From NCBI RefSeq assembly GCF_019973615.1, contig NZ_AP024238.1:1240001-1304000 (forward strand): 64,000 nucleotides of DNA, written 5' to 3'. The position numbers and the translations under genes were made by a program. Positions within the stretch are counted from its first letter, which is position 1. Each line of letters opens with the position of its first letter. The stretch comes from Rhodoferax lithotrophicus (GTDB taxonomy: Bacteria > Pseudomonadota > Gammaproteobacteria > Burkholderiales > Burkholderiaceae_C). The notes under the pieces were generated by a model. That model did not search any database. It worked only from the letters and a program-made list of their open reading frames with translations, and had not been told where the DNA came from. Below, one piece after another: positions 47,072 through 56,924 of the stretch.

Positions 47072-47242
47072 TCAGGCCCGCTTGATCTTGGCCGCACTTG
47101 CCAGTGCTTTTTGCAGTGCCGGATTGGGTGTGAATGTGCGCTGGATCGCAGCGGTGAAGGCCAGAAAATCGCGCTCAGAAAGCGTGATACGTGACTCTTG
47201 CTCAGGCAAAGTCTGCGCTTTTTCCTTGACTGAACTGAGCTT
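47072..47242 (-). pseudogene. C-terminal remnant of a DUF1778 (TacA-like) antitoxin
   Basis: An open frame without a start codon ends VKEKAQTLPEQESRITLSER then DFLAFTAAIQRTFTPNPALQ and KALASAAKIKRA-stop, matching the DUF1778 antitoxin C-terminus. The upstream part is replaced by the crp-like gene end. Together with the GNAT fragment it is a dead TacAT module. Confidence 0.6.
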
Positions 47243-47249
47243 CAAACCC

Positions 47250-47873
47250 TCAAACTCCAGCCAAAGACCTCAGTGCATTCGGGTTGACCAGGTTCAGCAC
47301 CCGGCCGGTGCCGCTGATCAGGCTTTGCTCGCGCAAATGGCGCAGCACGCGAGAAAAGGTTTCCGGGGCGATGCCGAGTTGGGTGGCGATGCTGCGTTTG
47401 CGTTGTTGCAATTCCACCGCCATCAGGCCTTGTTCGCTGGGCCGGGCATGGCTGAGCAACCATTCGGCACAGCGTGCTTCAGCGTCTTTGGCCAAACGGC
47501 TGACGGCAAACTCGGTTTGTCTACGGTGCGCCATAGCCACATCGGTCAACACTGCCCGTGCCGATTCGGGCAAGTCAGAGATGCCTTGGCGAAAGGCGAG
47601 CAAACTGACTTGACGCAGGAGCACGGGTGAGTCAGCTACTGCGTCTGTCAGATGAGGCAGCCCCAGAACAGCAGAGCTGGCGTCCAGCCAGCAAGGGCCT
47701 TCCAGTACACCAATTTGGTGCTCCAGAAGGCCACCTTCAAACATGCCAAGGGCGACACGCCCGGATTCAATGTAGCTGACTGAATCTGTCTTGACACCAC
47801 GCTGCAACAAAAGCTGCCCACGGGTTGTACTCAGAATTTCTGCGGTGGGATCAAGGGTTTGAATGGTAAACAT
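47250..47873 (-). CDS. Crp/Fnr-family transcriptional regulator
   Basis: Regulator of 207 residues from ATG 47873 (MFTIQTLDPTAEIL). A cupin-like sensor half is followed by a C-terminal HTH with RKRSIATQLGIAPETFSRVLRHLREQSLI. No N-terminal Fnr cysteine cluster is visible, so oxygen sensing by [4Fe-4S] is unlikely. Its stop lies against the antitoxin remnant, so it marks the right edge of the accessory zone. Confidence 0.85.
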   Translation of the reverse strand: MFTIQTLDPTAEILSTTRGQLLLQRGVKTDSVSYIESGRVALGMFEGGLLEHQIGVLEGPCWLDASSAVLGLPHLTDAVADSPVLLRQVSLLAFRQGISDLPESARAVLTDVAMAHRRQTEFAVSRLAKDAEARCAEWLLSHARPSEQGLMAVELQQRKRSIATQLGIAPETFSRVLRHLREQSLISGTGRVLNLVNPNALRSLAGV

Positions 47874-47967
47874 GGCCGTCACTGTGCCGTGCACCAAGCC
47901 CAAACACCTTGAGCAAGATCAACTTATTGGCAAAAACCCCTGTATGCCACAAACTCCGGTGAGAAAC

Positions 47968-48684
47968 TTACTCGCCCAAATAGGCGGCACGCACCTTGGG
48001 GTCTGTCAACATGGTTTTGCCTTCACCCGTCATGGTGATCAGGCCGGAATCCATGACATAACCACGGTCAGCAATGGCCAGGGCACGGCTGGCGTTTTGT
48101 TCCACCAGCAAAATGGTGACACCCTGCGCGTAGACATCTCGTATCACTTCAAAGATCTTGTCCACCATGATGGGTGACAAACCCATGGAGGGTTCGTCCA
48201 AGAGCAATACTTTGGGGCGGCTGATCAGGGCTCGGCCCATGGCCAGCATTTGCTGCTCACCGCCGCTGAGTGTGCCAGCGAGTTGATCCTTGCGTTCTTT
48301 CAAGCGCGGGAAGATGGTGAACACTTTGTCAATGTCGATCAGAATTTCGGCCTTGTCGTCACGGATGTAGGCCCCCATTTGCAGGTTTTCCAGAATCGTC
48401 ATGCGAGTGAAAATGCCGCGACCTTCCGGCACCATGGCCAGGCCCTGCTTGACCAGATCCCACGGCCCTTGACCACGAATGCTCTTGCCCAGGTATTCAA
48501 TGTCACCATCATTGATAGGGAGCGAACCCGTGATGGCCTTCATGGTGGTTGTTTTGCCTGCGCCATTGGAACCAATGAGTGATACCAGTTCACCTTCATT
48601 GACTTCAAAGTCGACACCTTTGACGGCCTGAATGCCGCCATATGCCACTTTGAGACCTTTGATTTTCAGAAGAGTTTTTGCCAT
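47968..48684 (-). CDS. livF: Branched-chain amino acid ABC transporter ATPase LivF
   Basis: ATPase of 238 residues: Walker A GSNGAGKTT, signature LSGGEQQMLAMGRAL, Walker B VLLLDEPSMGL and the LivF-type end RAAYLGE. Last gene of the livH-M-G-F run. Confidence 0.93.
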   Translation of the reverse strand: MAKTLLKIKGLKVAYGGIQAVKGVDFEVNEGELVSLIGSNGAGKTTTMKAITGSLPINDGDIEYLGKSIRGQGPWDLVKQGLAMVPEGRGIFTRMTILENLQMGAYIRDDKAEILIDIDKVFTIFPRLKERKDQLAGTLSGGEQQMLAMGRALISRPKVLLLDEPSMGLSPIMVDKIFEVIRDVYAQGVTILLVEQNASRALAIADRGYVMDSGLITMTGEGKTMLTDPKVRAAYLGE

Positions 48685-48710
48685 GTTGTATTCCTTGTGC
48701 CGCCAAGCTG

Positions 48711-49481
48711 TTAATGGCCGCCGGTGCCTAAGTAGGCTTCAATCACTTTTTCATTGCGCTGTACGTCTGCGGGGGTGCCTTCGGCAATTTGTTTGCCGTA
48801 GTCGAGCACCGTCACGCGATCACACAAGCCCATTACCAGTTTCACGTCATGCTCAATGAGCAGAATCGTACGGTTGTCATTGCGGATTTTGTCAATCAAC
48901 TCACGCAGCAGCACTTTTTCGGTGCTGTTCATGCCCGCTGCGGGTTCATCCAGGGCAATGAGTTGCGGGTCAGTGGCCAGGGCACGGGCAATTTCCAGTC
49001 GGCGCTGGTCACCATAACTGAGGGTGCGGGCTTTGAATTCAGCCAGATGGCCAATACCAACATAGTTCAACAGTTCCTGCGATCTGGCCGTGATGGCGGC
49101 TTCTTCGGCCATAAAACCTGCGGTGTGAAACACGGCTCCCAGCAAACCGGAATGGGTGCGCACATGGCGACCTACCATCACGTTTTCAAGCGCGGTCATT
49201 TCGGCAAACAAGCGGATATTTTGAAAGGTACGTGCAATACCCGCTTTGGCCACCTCATGCACCGCCGTGGGTTTGTAGGGTTTGCCAGCCAATTCAAATG
49301 AGCCTGTGTCAGGGGTGTAGAGGCCGGTCAGCACATTAAAAAACGTGGTTTTACCAGCGCCATTGGGGCCAATCAGGCCATACACCTGGCCACGTTTGAT
49401 TTTGATGCCCACATCGCTCAAGGCCTGCAAGCCGCCAAAGCGTTTGGATACGCCGGAAACGTTGAGTACGGTGTCTGTCAT
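48711..49481 (-). CDS. livG: Branched-chain amino acid ABC transporter ATPase LivG
   Basis: ATPase of 256 residues with Walker A GPNGAGKTT, signature LSYGDQRRLEIARAL, Walker B LIALDEPAAGMN and the typical NRTILLIEHDVKLVM. Followed by livF after 26 bp. Confidence 0.93.
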   Translation of the reverse strand: MTDTVLNVSGVSKRFGGLQALSDVGIKIKRGQVYGLIGPNGAGKTTFFNVLTGLYTPDTGSFELAGKPYKPTAVHEVAKAGIARTFQNIRLFAEMTALENVMVGRHVRTHSGLLGAVFHTAGFMAEEAAITARSQELLNYVGIGHLAEFKARTLSYGDQRRLEIARALATDPQLIALDEPAAGMNSTEKVLLRELIDKIRNDNRTILLIEHDVKLVMGLCDRVTVLDYGKQIAEGTPADVQRNEKVIEAYLGTGGH

Positions 49482-49499
49482 GTGATTCCTTCTTCAGTG

Positions 49500-49520
49500 G
49501 GGCAGACTCGTGGTCTGCCC
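49500..49520 (-). other. Intercistronic hairpin between livM and livG
   Basis: GGGCAGAC / GTCTGCCC with a five-base loop, in the 76-bp gap. On the transcribed strand no T-run follows, so it more likely stabilises or processes the mRNA than ends it. Confidence 0.55.
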
Positions 49521-49557
49521 TTTTGGATGTCTTGGATACGCTGATTGCAAGAGGCGG

Positions 49558-50640
49558 TCAGGGTTTGGTCGTTTGCAAGGCCTTGCCATGTTCAGGTGCC
49601 GGCCACAAACCGCGAGGACGCAACAACATGATGACGATCATGGCCAGGGCAATCAGCAACTGGCGCAAAATGGCCGAGTCGAGTCGCCCACCGGTCATTT
49701 CCTGCAAGGGGCCCGCCACATAACGCAAGATTTCCGGCAGGGCTGATAACGCCAGGGCTCCCATGATCACCCCAGGCAAGTGACCAATGCCGCCCAACAC
49801 CACCATGGCCACAATCATCACAGACTCCATCAGGCTGAAGGATTCGGGAGAAATAAAGCCTTGGAATGACGCAAACATGGCCCCGGACACGCCGCCAAAG
49901 GTTGCGCCCATGCCGAACGCCAACAGTTTCAGGTTGCGGGTATTGATGCCCATGGCCTTGGCGGCAATCTCGTCTTCACGAATGGCCATCCAGGCGCGCC
50001 CTACGCGTGACAGTTGCAAGCGATGCGAAATCAGCACACTGAACACCACCAACACCAAAAACAGGTAGTAATACAACGTAACCGATGGCAGTTCAAAACC
50101 AAACAATTCGGTGGTACGGCCAAAGCTCATGCCAAAAAACGACAAGGCATCAATTTCACCCATACCTTTGGGGCCATTGGTGATGTTGATCGGGTAATCC
50201 AGGTTGTTCATGAAGACACGAATGATTTCACCAAAACCCAGCGTCACGATGGCCAGATAGTCACCCCGCAAGCGCAAGGTGGGTGCGCCCAGCAACACAC
50301 CAAGCAAGCCAGCTAAACCTGCAGCGGCTGGGATGATGATCCAGATGGGGGTGTGCAAGCCGTCCGGGAACATGGCCGCAATAGCCGGGAAGGTCTCTGT
50401 CAAATGCGGAGAAGCCAGCAGCCCATACATATAGGCACCAATGGCAAAAAAGGCTACATAACCCAAATCCAGTAGCCCGGCATAACCCACCACAATGTTC
50501 AGACCCAGTGCCAGCAACACATACAGCAGCGCCATGTCTGCAATACGCACCCAGGCATTGCCAAAGCTTTGCAACACCAGCGGAACCAGCAACAAGCCAA
50601 CCGCAGCCAGCAAGAAAACGATGATTTGTTTTTGTTTCAT
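49558..50640 (-). CDS. livM: Branched-chain amino acid ABC transporter permease LivM
   Basis: Permease of 360 residues with about ten hydrophobic segments. LALGLNIVVGYAGLLDLGYVAFFAIGAY is the LivM hallmark and AIREDEIAAKAMGINTRNLKLLAF the coupling loop. Starts 11 bp after livH. Confidence 0.92.
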   Translation of the reverse strand: MKQKQIIVFLLAAVGLLLVPLVLQSFGNAWVRIADMALLYVLLALGLNIVVGYAGLLDLGYVAFFAIGAYMYGLLASPHLTETFPAIAAMFPDGLHTPIWIIIPAAAGLAGLLGVLLGAPTLRLRGDYLAIVTLGFGEIIRVFMNNLDYPINITNGPKGMGEIDALSFFGMSFGRTTELFGFELPSVTLYYYLFLVLVVFSVLISHRLQLSRVGRAWMAIREDEIAAKAMGINTRNLKLLAFGMGATFGGVSGAMFASFQGFISPESFSLMESVMIVAMVVLGGIGHLPGVIMGALALSALPEILRYVAGPLQEMTGGRLDSAILRQLLIALAMIVIMLLRPRGLWPAPEHGKALQTTKP

Positions 50641-50651
50641 GTTCTGTCTCC

Positions 50652-51581
50652 TTACGCCCGGTCTGCCACGCGCTCACCCAACAAGCCCGAGGGCCGCAGT
50701 GTCAGCACAATGATCAACACAATAAACGCAAAAATATCCGAGTAATTGCTACCCAGCACACCACCCGTCAGCACACCGATATAACCCGCACCGAGTGATT
50801 CAATCAGTCCCAAAGCGATCCCGCCCACAACAGCACCAGCCAAATTACCAATGCCGCCAAACACCGCCGCAGTGAAGGCTTTCAAGCCTGGCAAGAAGCC
50901 CATGGTGTGCTGTACCGTGCCGTAATTGGCCGCCCACATGATGCCGGCAATGGCTGCCAATACCGCACCAATCACAAAGGTGGCAGAAATCACCAGATCA
51001 GGTTTCACCCCCATCAGCGCTGCTACGCGGGGATTTTCGGCTGTGGCACGCATGGCTCGCCCCAACTTGGTGAAATTGACCAACCACATCAACCCAGCCA
51101 GCGACATCACGGTCATGCCCAAAATCAGGACTTGGGTGAGCGTAATGACCGCACCACCCACCTCATAGGGCACGATGGGCAGCAGGCTGGGATAAGGCTT
51201 GTAGTTGGGTTTCCAGATGATCATGGCCAATGTTTGCAGCAGCAAAGACATGCCAATGGCGGTGATCAAGGGGGCCAGTCGCGGGCTGTTGCGCAAGGGG
51301 CGATAAGCTATTTTTTCAATACTGAAATTCAGCACTGCGGCCACCACGCATGAAATCACCAGTGCAATGATCAAAATGATCCATCCAGGCGTTCCTGGCA
51401 TGGCCTCTTTCATCATGCCGATCACCGTCCAGCTGGTGAGCGCGCCCACCATCAACACCTCTCCGTGGGCGAAATTGATCAGCCCGATGATGCCGTACAC
51501 CATGGTGTAGCCCAAGGCTACCAAGGCATACATGCTGCCTAACACCAGACCATTGATGATCTGCTGCAAGAATATTTCCAT
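50652..51581 (-). CDS. livH: Branched-chain amino acid ABC transporter permease LivH
   Basis: Permease of 309 residues; QIINGLVLGSMYALVALGYTMVYGIIGLINFAHGEV is the family start and RAMRATAENPRVAALMGV the coupling loop. First gene of the run. No livK/livJ binding-protein gene is present beside it, so the substrate protein must be encoded elsewhere. Confidence 0.92.
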   Translation of the reverse strand: MEIFLQQIINGLVLGSMYALVALGYTMVYGIIGLINFAHGEVLMVGALTSWTVIGMMKEAMPGTPGWIILIIALVISCVVAAVLNFSIEKIAYRPLRNSPRLAPLITAIGMSLLLQTLAMIIWKPNYKPYPSLLPIVPYEVGGAVITLTQVLILGMTVMSLAGLMWLVNFTKLGRAMRATAENPRVAALMGVKPDLVISATFVIGAVLAAIAGIMWAANYGTVQHTMGFLPGLKAFTAAVFGGIGNLAGAVVGGIALGLIESLGAGYIGVLTGGVLGSNYSDIFAFIVLIIVLTLRPSGLLGERVADRA

Positions 51582-51802
51582 ATGTTCTTCTCCGATTTTT
51601 GGCGGGTGGTTTCATCAACACCCCGAGTGTGATGAGCGGTACAGCCTTTTGGGCCCTGCCGATGTGTTAGCAATAAACCTGCCAACCTGGAAGGGCGGCT
51701 GTAAAGTGGTCGAGATTGTAGTCATGGCCATCCCCTACCTTAGAGGCCATTTGCACGGGTTTACCCTTGAGTTAAAGTTTGATTAGCAAGGTTTACAACC
51801 CA

Positions 51803-53092
51803 TCAGCGCGCTTGATCATTGCGCGCTTTCAGACTGCGTAATTTGTCGGCAATTTTGATCTCCAGACCTCGTTCGACTGGCTGATAAAACCCTGGCTCGG
51901 CCATGCCATCGGGCAAATAGCGCTCGCCTGCCGCAAAACCGTCTGCTTCGTCATGGGCATAACGGTAACCTTTGCCGTAGTCCAACTGTTTCATCAACCT
52001 GGTGGGTGCATTGCGCAAGTGCATGGGCACGGGACGCGTGCCGTCCTGCTTGACAAAGGCCTTGACTTGATTAAATGCTTTGTAGACTGCATTCGATTTG
52101 GGTGCAACGGCCAGATACACCACACATTCCGCCAGCGCCAATTCACCTTCGGGTGTACCCAGGCGTTCATAAACCTCGGCGGCATCCAGGGCCAAACGCA
52201 GCGCCCGCGGGTCGGCCAGACCAATATCTTCATTGGCCATGCGGATCAGGCGGCGGGCCATATAACGTGGATCTGCACCACCATCGAGCATACGCACCAA
52301 CCAATACAGCGCAGCGTCCGGGTCACTGCCACGCACACTTTTGTGCAGCGCTGAAATGGTGTCGTAAAACTGTTCGCCACCCTTGTCATAACGGCGCATG
52401 CGCTCACCCAGCACCTTGAGCAACCACACGTCGGTGATTTCGGCGCGCTTTTCCTGTGTGGCTGCTACCGCCAGCGTTTCCAGTGTGTTGAGCAGCCTGC
52501 GGGCATCCCCATCGGCATACGCCACCAAACGTTCAATAGCTATTGATTCGATAGCTGGTAGCGCTTGATGCGCTTGCGCTAGAGCCACAATTTGCTTTAA
52601 ATCATCAGCCGTCAGTGCGTTTAACACATAGACCGCAGCGCGTGACAGTAGAGCCGAATTGACTTCAAACGACGGGTTTTCGGTGGTGGCACCGATAAAG
52701 GTGAACAGGCCACTTTCGACATGCGGCAAAAATGCGTCTTGCTGGCTTTTGTTGAAACGGTGTACCTCATCCACAAACACCAGGGTACGCCTGCCCTGTT
52801 GTTGTGCCAGTTGAGCTTTTTCCACCGCTTCACGGATGTCTTTGACCCCGCCCAGCACCGCGCTGATGGTGATGAACTGGGCCTCGAACGCATCGGCCAT
52901 CAGCCGGGCGATGGTGGTTTTGCCGGTGCCCGGTGGCCCCCAAAAAATGCAGCTGTGTGGTTGGCCAGACTCAAACGCCAACCGCAAGGCCATACCATCG
53001 CCCAGCAAATGCTGCTGTCCCACCACCTCACTCAGGGTTTTGGGGCGTAGGCGCTCGGCCAGGGGGATGTGTTGCGGGGTGGATGCGGACAT
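51803..53092 (-). CDS. rarA: Replication-associated recombination protein A (MgsA/RarA)
   Basis: AAA+ clamp-loader-like ATPase acting at stalled forks, 429 residues from ATG 53092 (MSASTPQHIPLAERLRP). Walker A GPPGTGKTT, Walker B LVFVDEVHRFNK, sensor IGATTENPSFEVN, arginine finger region DGDARRLLNTLE, and the C-terminal tetramer domain with LPDGMAEPGFYQP. A repeat-like stretch lies in the segment encoding IVALAQAHQALPAIESIAIE. Confidence 0.94.
   Translation of the reverse strand: MSASTPQHIPLAERLRPKTLSEVVGQQHLLGDGMALRLAFESGQPHSCIFWGPPGTGKTTIARLMADAFEAQFITISAVLGGVKDIREAVEKAQLAQQQGRRTLVFVDEVHRFNKSQQDAFLPHVESGLFTFIGATTENPSFEVNSALLSRAAVYVLNALTADDLKQIVALAQAHQALPAIESIAIERLVAYADGDARRLLNTLETLAVAATQEKRAEITDVWLLKVLGERMRRYDKGGEQFYDTISALHKSVRGSDPDAALYWLVRMLDGGADPRYMARRLIRMANEDIGLADPRALRLALDAAEVYERLGTPEGELALAECVVYLAVAPKSNAVYKAFNQVKAFVKQDGTRPVPMHLRNAPTRLMKQLDYGKGYRYAHDEADGFAAGERYLPDGMAEPGFYQPVERGLEIKIADKLRSLKARNDQAR
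52533..52603 (+). repeat. Dispersed repeat, in-frame copy inside rarA
   Basis: CAATAGCTATTGATTCGATA, GCTGGTAGCGCTTGATGCGC, TTGCGCTAGAGCCACAATTT: box order of the family on the plus strand, antisense to the gene. The reading frame is kept. Confidence 0.55.
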
Positions 53093-53154
53093 AAGCAATA
53101 TTGTGGCCCACTCGGCGCATTGAAGTTCGAGTCAAGAAATCACTTCACTACCCC

Positions 53155-54300
53155 TTACCAGGCAGCATGCCAACCAAGCGACCATCTCCGGTACTCGGTG
53201 CTATCACCTTGGCCATCTGTCGCCATGAGCGCCTGCCAATGGCCCCAGCTTAAACCAGCGCTCAAGGCTCTGCGTTGAGGTTCAATTTCCCAATGCCATT
53301 TGGTTTTTTCTGCATACACACTGTCCCACCCTAACCAGAATTGGCGCATGCCCGCTACATACTCAGCCCTGGCGGTCACTGCACTCGATGGCTGGTCTTC
53401 AAGAGCCCAACGGGCGTTTACTCGCCAATGCGTCCCGATCCGCTCATTCAATGTCGCCAAGGCCATGCGGCCATTCAGCAATGCTGCATAGTTCAACGTG
53501 CCGTCTGGTGCCCGTGTTGCAACTTGAGAGTTCAACGCGCTGATGTCGGTGGCCATAGACTGCCACTCCAGGTGGGACAACAAATCATCAGCCTGGACTT
53601 GCAGCTGTAAGCCAGGCCATGGTTCTCCCTTGAAGGCGACCGATAAAGAGGCACCCTGTCCCCCCGTGCCGGATGCAGGCAAAAATGGCCCGGTTATGCT
53701 GGTATTGGCGCGTTGCCCGGCCAGATTAAAGTCATAAACCCCAGCGCCACTGTAGGCAATGCTGCCGGTAATTTCATCGGTGCGTAATTTTGTGAGATTT
53801 AAGAGCTGGGCGTTGGCGCGCCATTGCCATGTTCCCGCATGATCCAATGCCCACCATGGTGTTCCCACTTTGATCCCTTGACCCTGCCAGCTTTGACTGC
53901 GCGCAGCCAAGGTAAAACTTTGTGGCCCAGTGGGATCCGTGTGTGTGGTATCCAAGGCGGCCACAGTCACCGCATCGGGACTGGCTTCCAACCAGGCTTC
54001 AGCCCTCACCACGGCAGAGAATTGCCAGCCACTGGGGTGAGTGGCCAATAATTCTGCCCGAAGGCTGCGTGCGGCCCGCGCAGTACCACTGGTATCTGAT
54101 CGAAAACGGGGCCAATCCTGGCGGTCAAGTGCCAACACGGGCAAACCTTCGCCCAGTGCTGTATCTTCAGCTTGGGCACTTAGCACCCAAGTCTCACGCG
54201 GAGAGTTTTCGCTTTCAGGATCACGGGTCTGCGCACATGCCGCGCCTGTCGACACGACCCACAACAAAAAGACAGTCCACAGATTTGATTTTTTTGCCAT
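53155..54300 (-). CDS. Hypothetical exported outer-membrane-like protein
   Basis: Not recognised. The start was set at ATG 54300 (MAKKSNLWTVFLLWVVSTGAACAQ), since longer frames run through the terminator of the upstream gene. After the signal peptide about 360 residues alternate polar and aromatic residues in short strands (WQFSAVVRAEAWL, WQWRANAQLLNL, THWRVNARWALE) and end with an aromatic residue, RRWSLGWHAAW, as outer-membrane barrels do. It lies after the poly-Gly lipoprotein gene and before rarA. Confidence 0.6.
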   Translation of the reverse strand: MAKKSNLWTVFLLWVVSTGAACAQTRDPESENSPRETWVLSAQAEDTALGEGLPVLALDRQDWPRFRSDTSGTARAARSLRAELLATHPSGWQFSAVVRAEAWLEASPDAVTVAALDTTHTDPTGPQSFTLAARSQSWQGQGIKVGTPWWALDHAGTWQWRANAQLLNLTKLRTDEITGSIAYSGAGVYDFNLAGQRANTSITGPFLPASGTGGQGASLSVAFKGEPWPGLQLQVQADDLLSHLEWQSMATDISALNSQVATRAPDGTLNYAALLNGRMALATLNERIGTHWRVNARWALEDQPSSAVTARAEYVAGMRQFWLGWDSVYAEKTKWHWEIEPQRRALSAGLSWGHWQALMATDGQGDSTEYRRWSLGWHAAW

Positions 54301-54310
54301 TTTTCGACCT

Positions 54311-54341
54311 AAAAAAACGCCCGCATGATGCGGGCGTTTTT
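54311..54341 (-). terminator. Terminator of the poly-Gly lipoprotein gene
   Basis: AACGCCCGCAT / ATGCGGGCGTT perfect palindrome with T-run on the minus strand, 20 bp past the stop. Confidence 0.88.
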
Positions 54342-54362
54342 GACAAACCAACTCAGAGTCAG

Positions 54363-56717
54363 TTAAAACTGTTCATAAGTCCCGTCAGTGTAAGAAACCT
54401 TGTTGCTCAAAGTATCAAAGCTACCAACCGCATCATTGGCGGCACCAAAGGTGATCGGGTAGATCGACTTTGTGCTGTCCAGCACCATCTTGACACCATC
54501 GGTACTGGTCAATGTCGACTGTTGGCCCACATTATTGGATGTACCTGCCAGATTGATGGTCAGGGAGCCTTGTTGGTACTGGCCATTGAATGAAGAGGTG
54601 TTGTTAAGCAAACCTGCATCCGTATGAAGCACATTCAACGTCAAGTTGATCGTGGGGCGTGCCGCAATGATCACCTTGCCATTTAAACCAAGACTCACCT
54701 TGTGCACATTAAGCGCACTTGTTGGCAACATTTCGTTAAAAGTAGCGCGCGTGGTGTCTTTCACCACAAAAGAGCCTTCGAAGAAGTTGACATTGTTACG
54801 CTGCACGCTGCCGGTAAAGTCAAGCTGAGAGGGCGCGTAGTTCAGGCCACTCTTGTCAAACTGGAAGGCACTGAATTTGAAATCACCCAGCAATGCGCTG
54901 TTGGCTGTATTGGCCTTGAGCTTGAGCAACACTTCTTGGCTGCCATCCCCCAGATTCGCATTACCCGCGGTGGCCTGAACATAGGAGCCGGCACCCAAGG
55001 AAATCGCTGTATCCAATGCCCCTGCCTTGATCAGATTCACCGAACCTGACAGAGCCAGTTTCTGTAAGGTGCCGACTTGACTGACAACGGCTGACAGGTT
55101 CACGTTGTGTTTGTCACCCAGAACTGAAATGGTTGCAGGTTTGACAACCCAAGTCATCAACGCGAGATCATAGTAGCTGACCCCGTTGTTATCAGACCGG
55201 AAGCCAGGTGAAAGCTCGCCCGCCAATGTAATGGAAGTAGGCCGCGCATTCGCATCCCATGTAGCGGTCAGGACAGACGCATTACCAGGGAACGCTGCAC
55301 CGTATTCAACGCGAGTTACTCTATTCGCTTCGATAGTTGTATTGCCTGCTGCCAGAATGTACTTGGCTTTGCGCGTCTGGGTGTACACCGTGAATTTGCC
55401 TGGTGTTGCGGCATCAGGATGCAAACGCACACGGGTTGTCCATTTTGAATAGCACCAATCACCAATGTTCTTGCATGAGGTTTCCACACCATTGACATCT
55501 GTAGCTGTCACCGCAGATCCGTTCGTACCACATCCAATGTAATTCGCATCAGATCTGGATGTGGACAGAACGTTGTAGTTGATATCGCTGTTAAAAGAAC
55601 ATCCACCAAGAATTGTCCGGTTACCAAAAGCGTCGGGCGGGCCAAAGAAGGTGTGGTTGGCGACAAAGGGGACATTGGGATTTTGAAGCACATCTTTCCA
55701 AAGCTGTGCCCCGCGCATTGCCACATTCAGTGCGTCCAGACTACTGGTTACGACCGGAGTTGTCCGGCTTTGCATGTCATTGGTCACGGCCTGCAACTCG
55801 GTCTGCAAAGACATATCTACGGCGTTCAAAGCCTTGGCATTGCTGCGCAAGGTCGCAAAGAACAATTTGGCTTGATCCAGACTGGTGGCTGGGTTGACAG
55901 GTGTGCCACTGGGTTGACCAAGGGTGACAGGTGGCAAACCGGCACTGTCATTTTCAATATTCAGCTTGGCTTGTAATTTGAGCTTCACGGTCGGGTCGGT
56001 CAAACCTTTGTTGCGAACTTCATCGGTGACACACTTGACTTTGGCAGCCTGGTCAAGCGCAGCTATACAAGCGGCCAAATCATCGTCCTTGGCCATTTTG
56101 GAGAGTGCCGCCAGTGCCGCAGCCGCCGCATTCTTCGGTGCTTTGGTTGTTGCATCAAATTCCGGTTTGACGGTGCTGGGATCAAACCCCAGGGTATCTG
56201 ACAAATCTTTATGGCTTTTTGCCATGTTGCCAAGTGTTAAACCACCTGTCATGCCCAAGGCCGCGGTGGTTGCCTGTTCGGTAAAGGGGTTGATTTCAGC
56301 CTGAATGGTTTTACCAGCTTGTGCTTCAACGGTTGCTCTTAATATGAAACCTGCTGCAGGTGTGATGTCAGCACCAGTGGCTTCGTCATACATCTTGGTT
56401 GTACCAGGAACAACCGTTGCCTCCACAATGACGGGGCCGGAGTAGCCATCAACAACAACAGAGTAAGAGCCGTCCACTGAGGAGGAAGAGGTCTCTTTCA
56501 GCAAACTGCCCTTGGCACCCTTGGCATCAACCCGGTAAACACTGATCTTGGCGTTTTTAAGTGGTCCCTTGATGGCACTACCACTGATGGTGACTGCTGT
56601 GCTGCTCCCAGCTGTTGAGCCACCACCGCCGCCGCCGCCGCCGCCACAGCCAGTCAAAACAGCCGCCATGATCAAGCTAGTACCGCAAAGCTGCGTTGCT
56701 TTGCCAATTGATTTCAT
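54363..56717 (-). CDS. Large lipoprotein with poly-glycine linker
   Basis: Protein of 784 residues (ATG 56717, MKSIGKATQLCG). The signal ends with lipobox LTGC directly followed by nine glycines and a Ser/Thr linker. Residues ~45-110 look like a carboxypeptidase-regulatory/Ig-like module (ISGSAIKGPLKNAKISVYRV, DGSYSVVVDGYSGPVIVEA). The rest is Thr/Asn-rich with few cysteines and no known catalytic motif. It is next to type II secretion genes; surface exposure through that system is possible but not shown. Confidence 0.7.
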   Translation of the reverse strand: MKSIGKATQLCGTSLIMAAVLTGCGGGGGGGGGSTAGSSTAVTISGSAIKGPLKNAKISVYRVDAKGAKGSLLKETSSSSVDGSYSVVVDGYSGPVIVEATVVPGTTKMYDEATGADITPAAGFILRATVEAQAGKTIQAEINPFTEQATTAALGMTGGLTLGNMAKSHKDLSDTLGFDPSTVKPEFDATTKAPKNAAAAALAALSKMAKDDDLAACIAALDQAAKVKCVTDEVRNKGLTDPTVKLKLQAKLNIENDSAGLPPVTLGQPSGTPVNPATSLDQAKLFFATLRSNAKALNAVDMSLQTELQAVTNDMQSRTTPVVTSSLDALNVAMRGAQLWKDVLQNPNVPFVANHTFFGPPDAFGNRTILGGCSFNSDINYNVLSTSRSDANYIGCGTNGSAVTATDVNGVETSCKNIGDWCYSKWTTRVRLHPDAATPGKFTVYTQTRKAKYILAAGNTTIEANRVTRVEYGAAFPGNASVLTATWDANARPTSITLAGELSPGFRSDNNGVSYYDLALMTWVVKPATISVLGDKHNVNLSAVVSQVGTLQKLALSGSVNLIKAGALDTAISLGAGSYVQATAGNANLGDGSQEVLLKLKANTANSALLGDFKFSAFQFDKSGLNYAPSQLDFTGSVQRNNVNFFEGSFVVKDTTRATFNEMLPTSALNVHKVSLGLNGKVIIAARPTINLTLNVLHTDAGLLNNTSSFNGQYQQGSLTINLAGTSNNVGQQSTLTSTDGVKMVLDSTKSIYPITFGAANDAVGSFDTLSNKVSYTDGTYEQF

Positions 56718-56924
56718 CGTCATGTGAATTTATCCTCTAGTTGTTTGCCAACACCACTCCCTGAGTGAAGGCTGCGGGCACTCTAGCAGACCTTATACAT
56801 CTTCAGCCGCGGTATTCGAACAAATTTGCTTGGGCATTGAGTTAACTCAATAAAAGATCCGCTTGTTTCCAACTCTTCAGCCACAGCAAGCACGCACTGC
56901 ATCTGACTCTGACTCTGGAACCGG

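Noticed and set aside
49500..49520. Terminator inside the liv operon
   Set aside because: The hairpin lacks a T-run on the transcribed (minus) strand, and livG follows closely.
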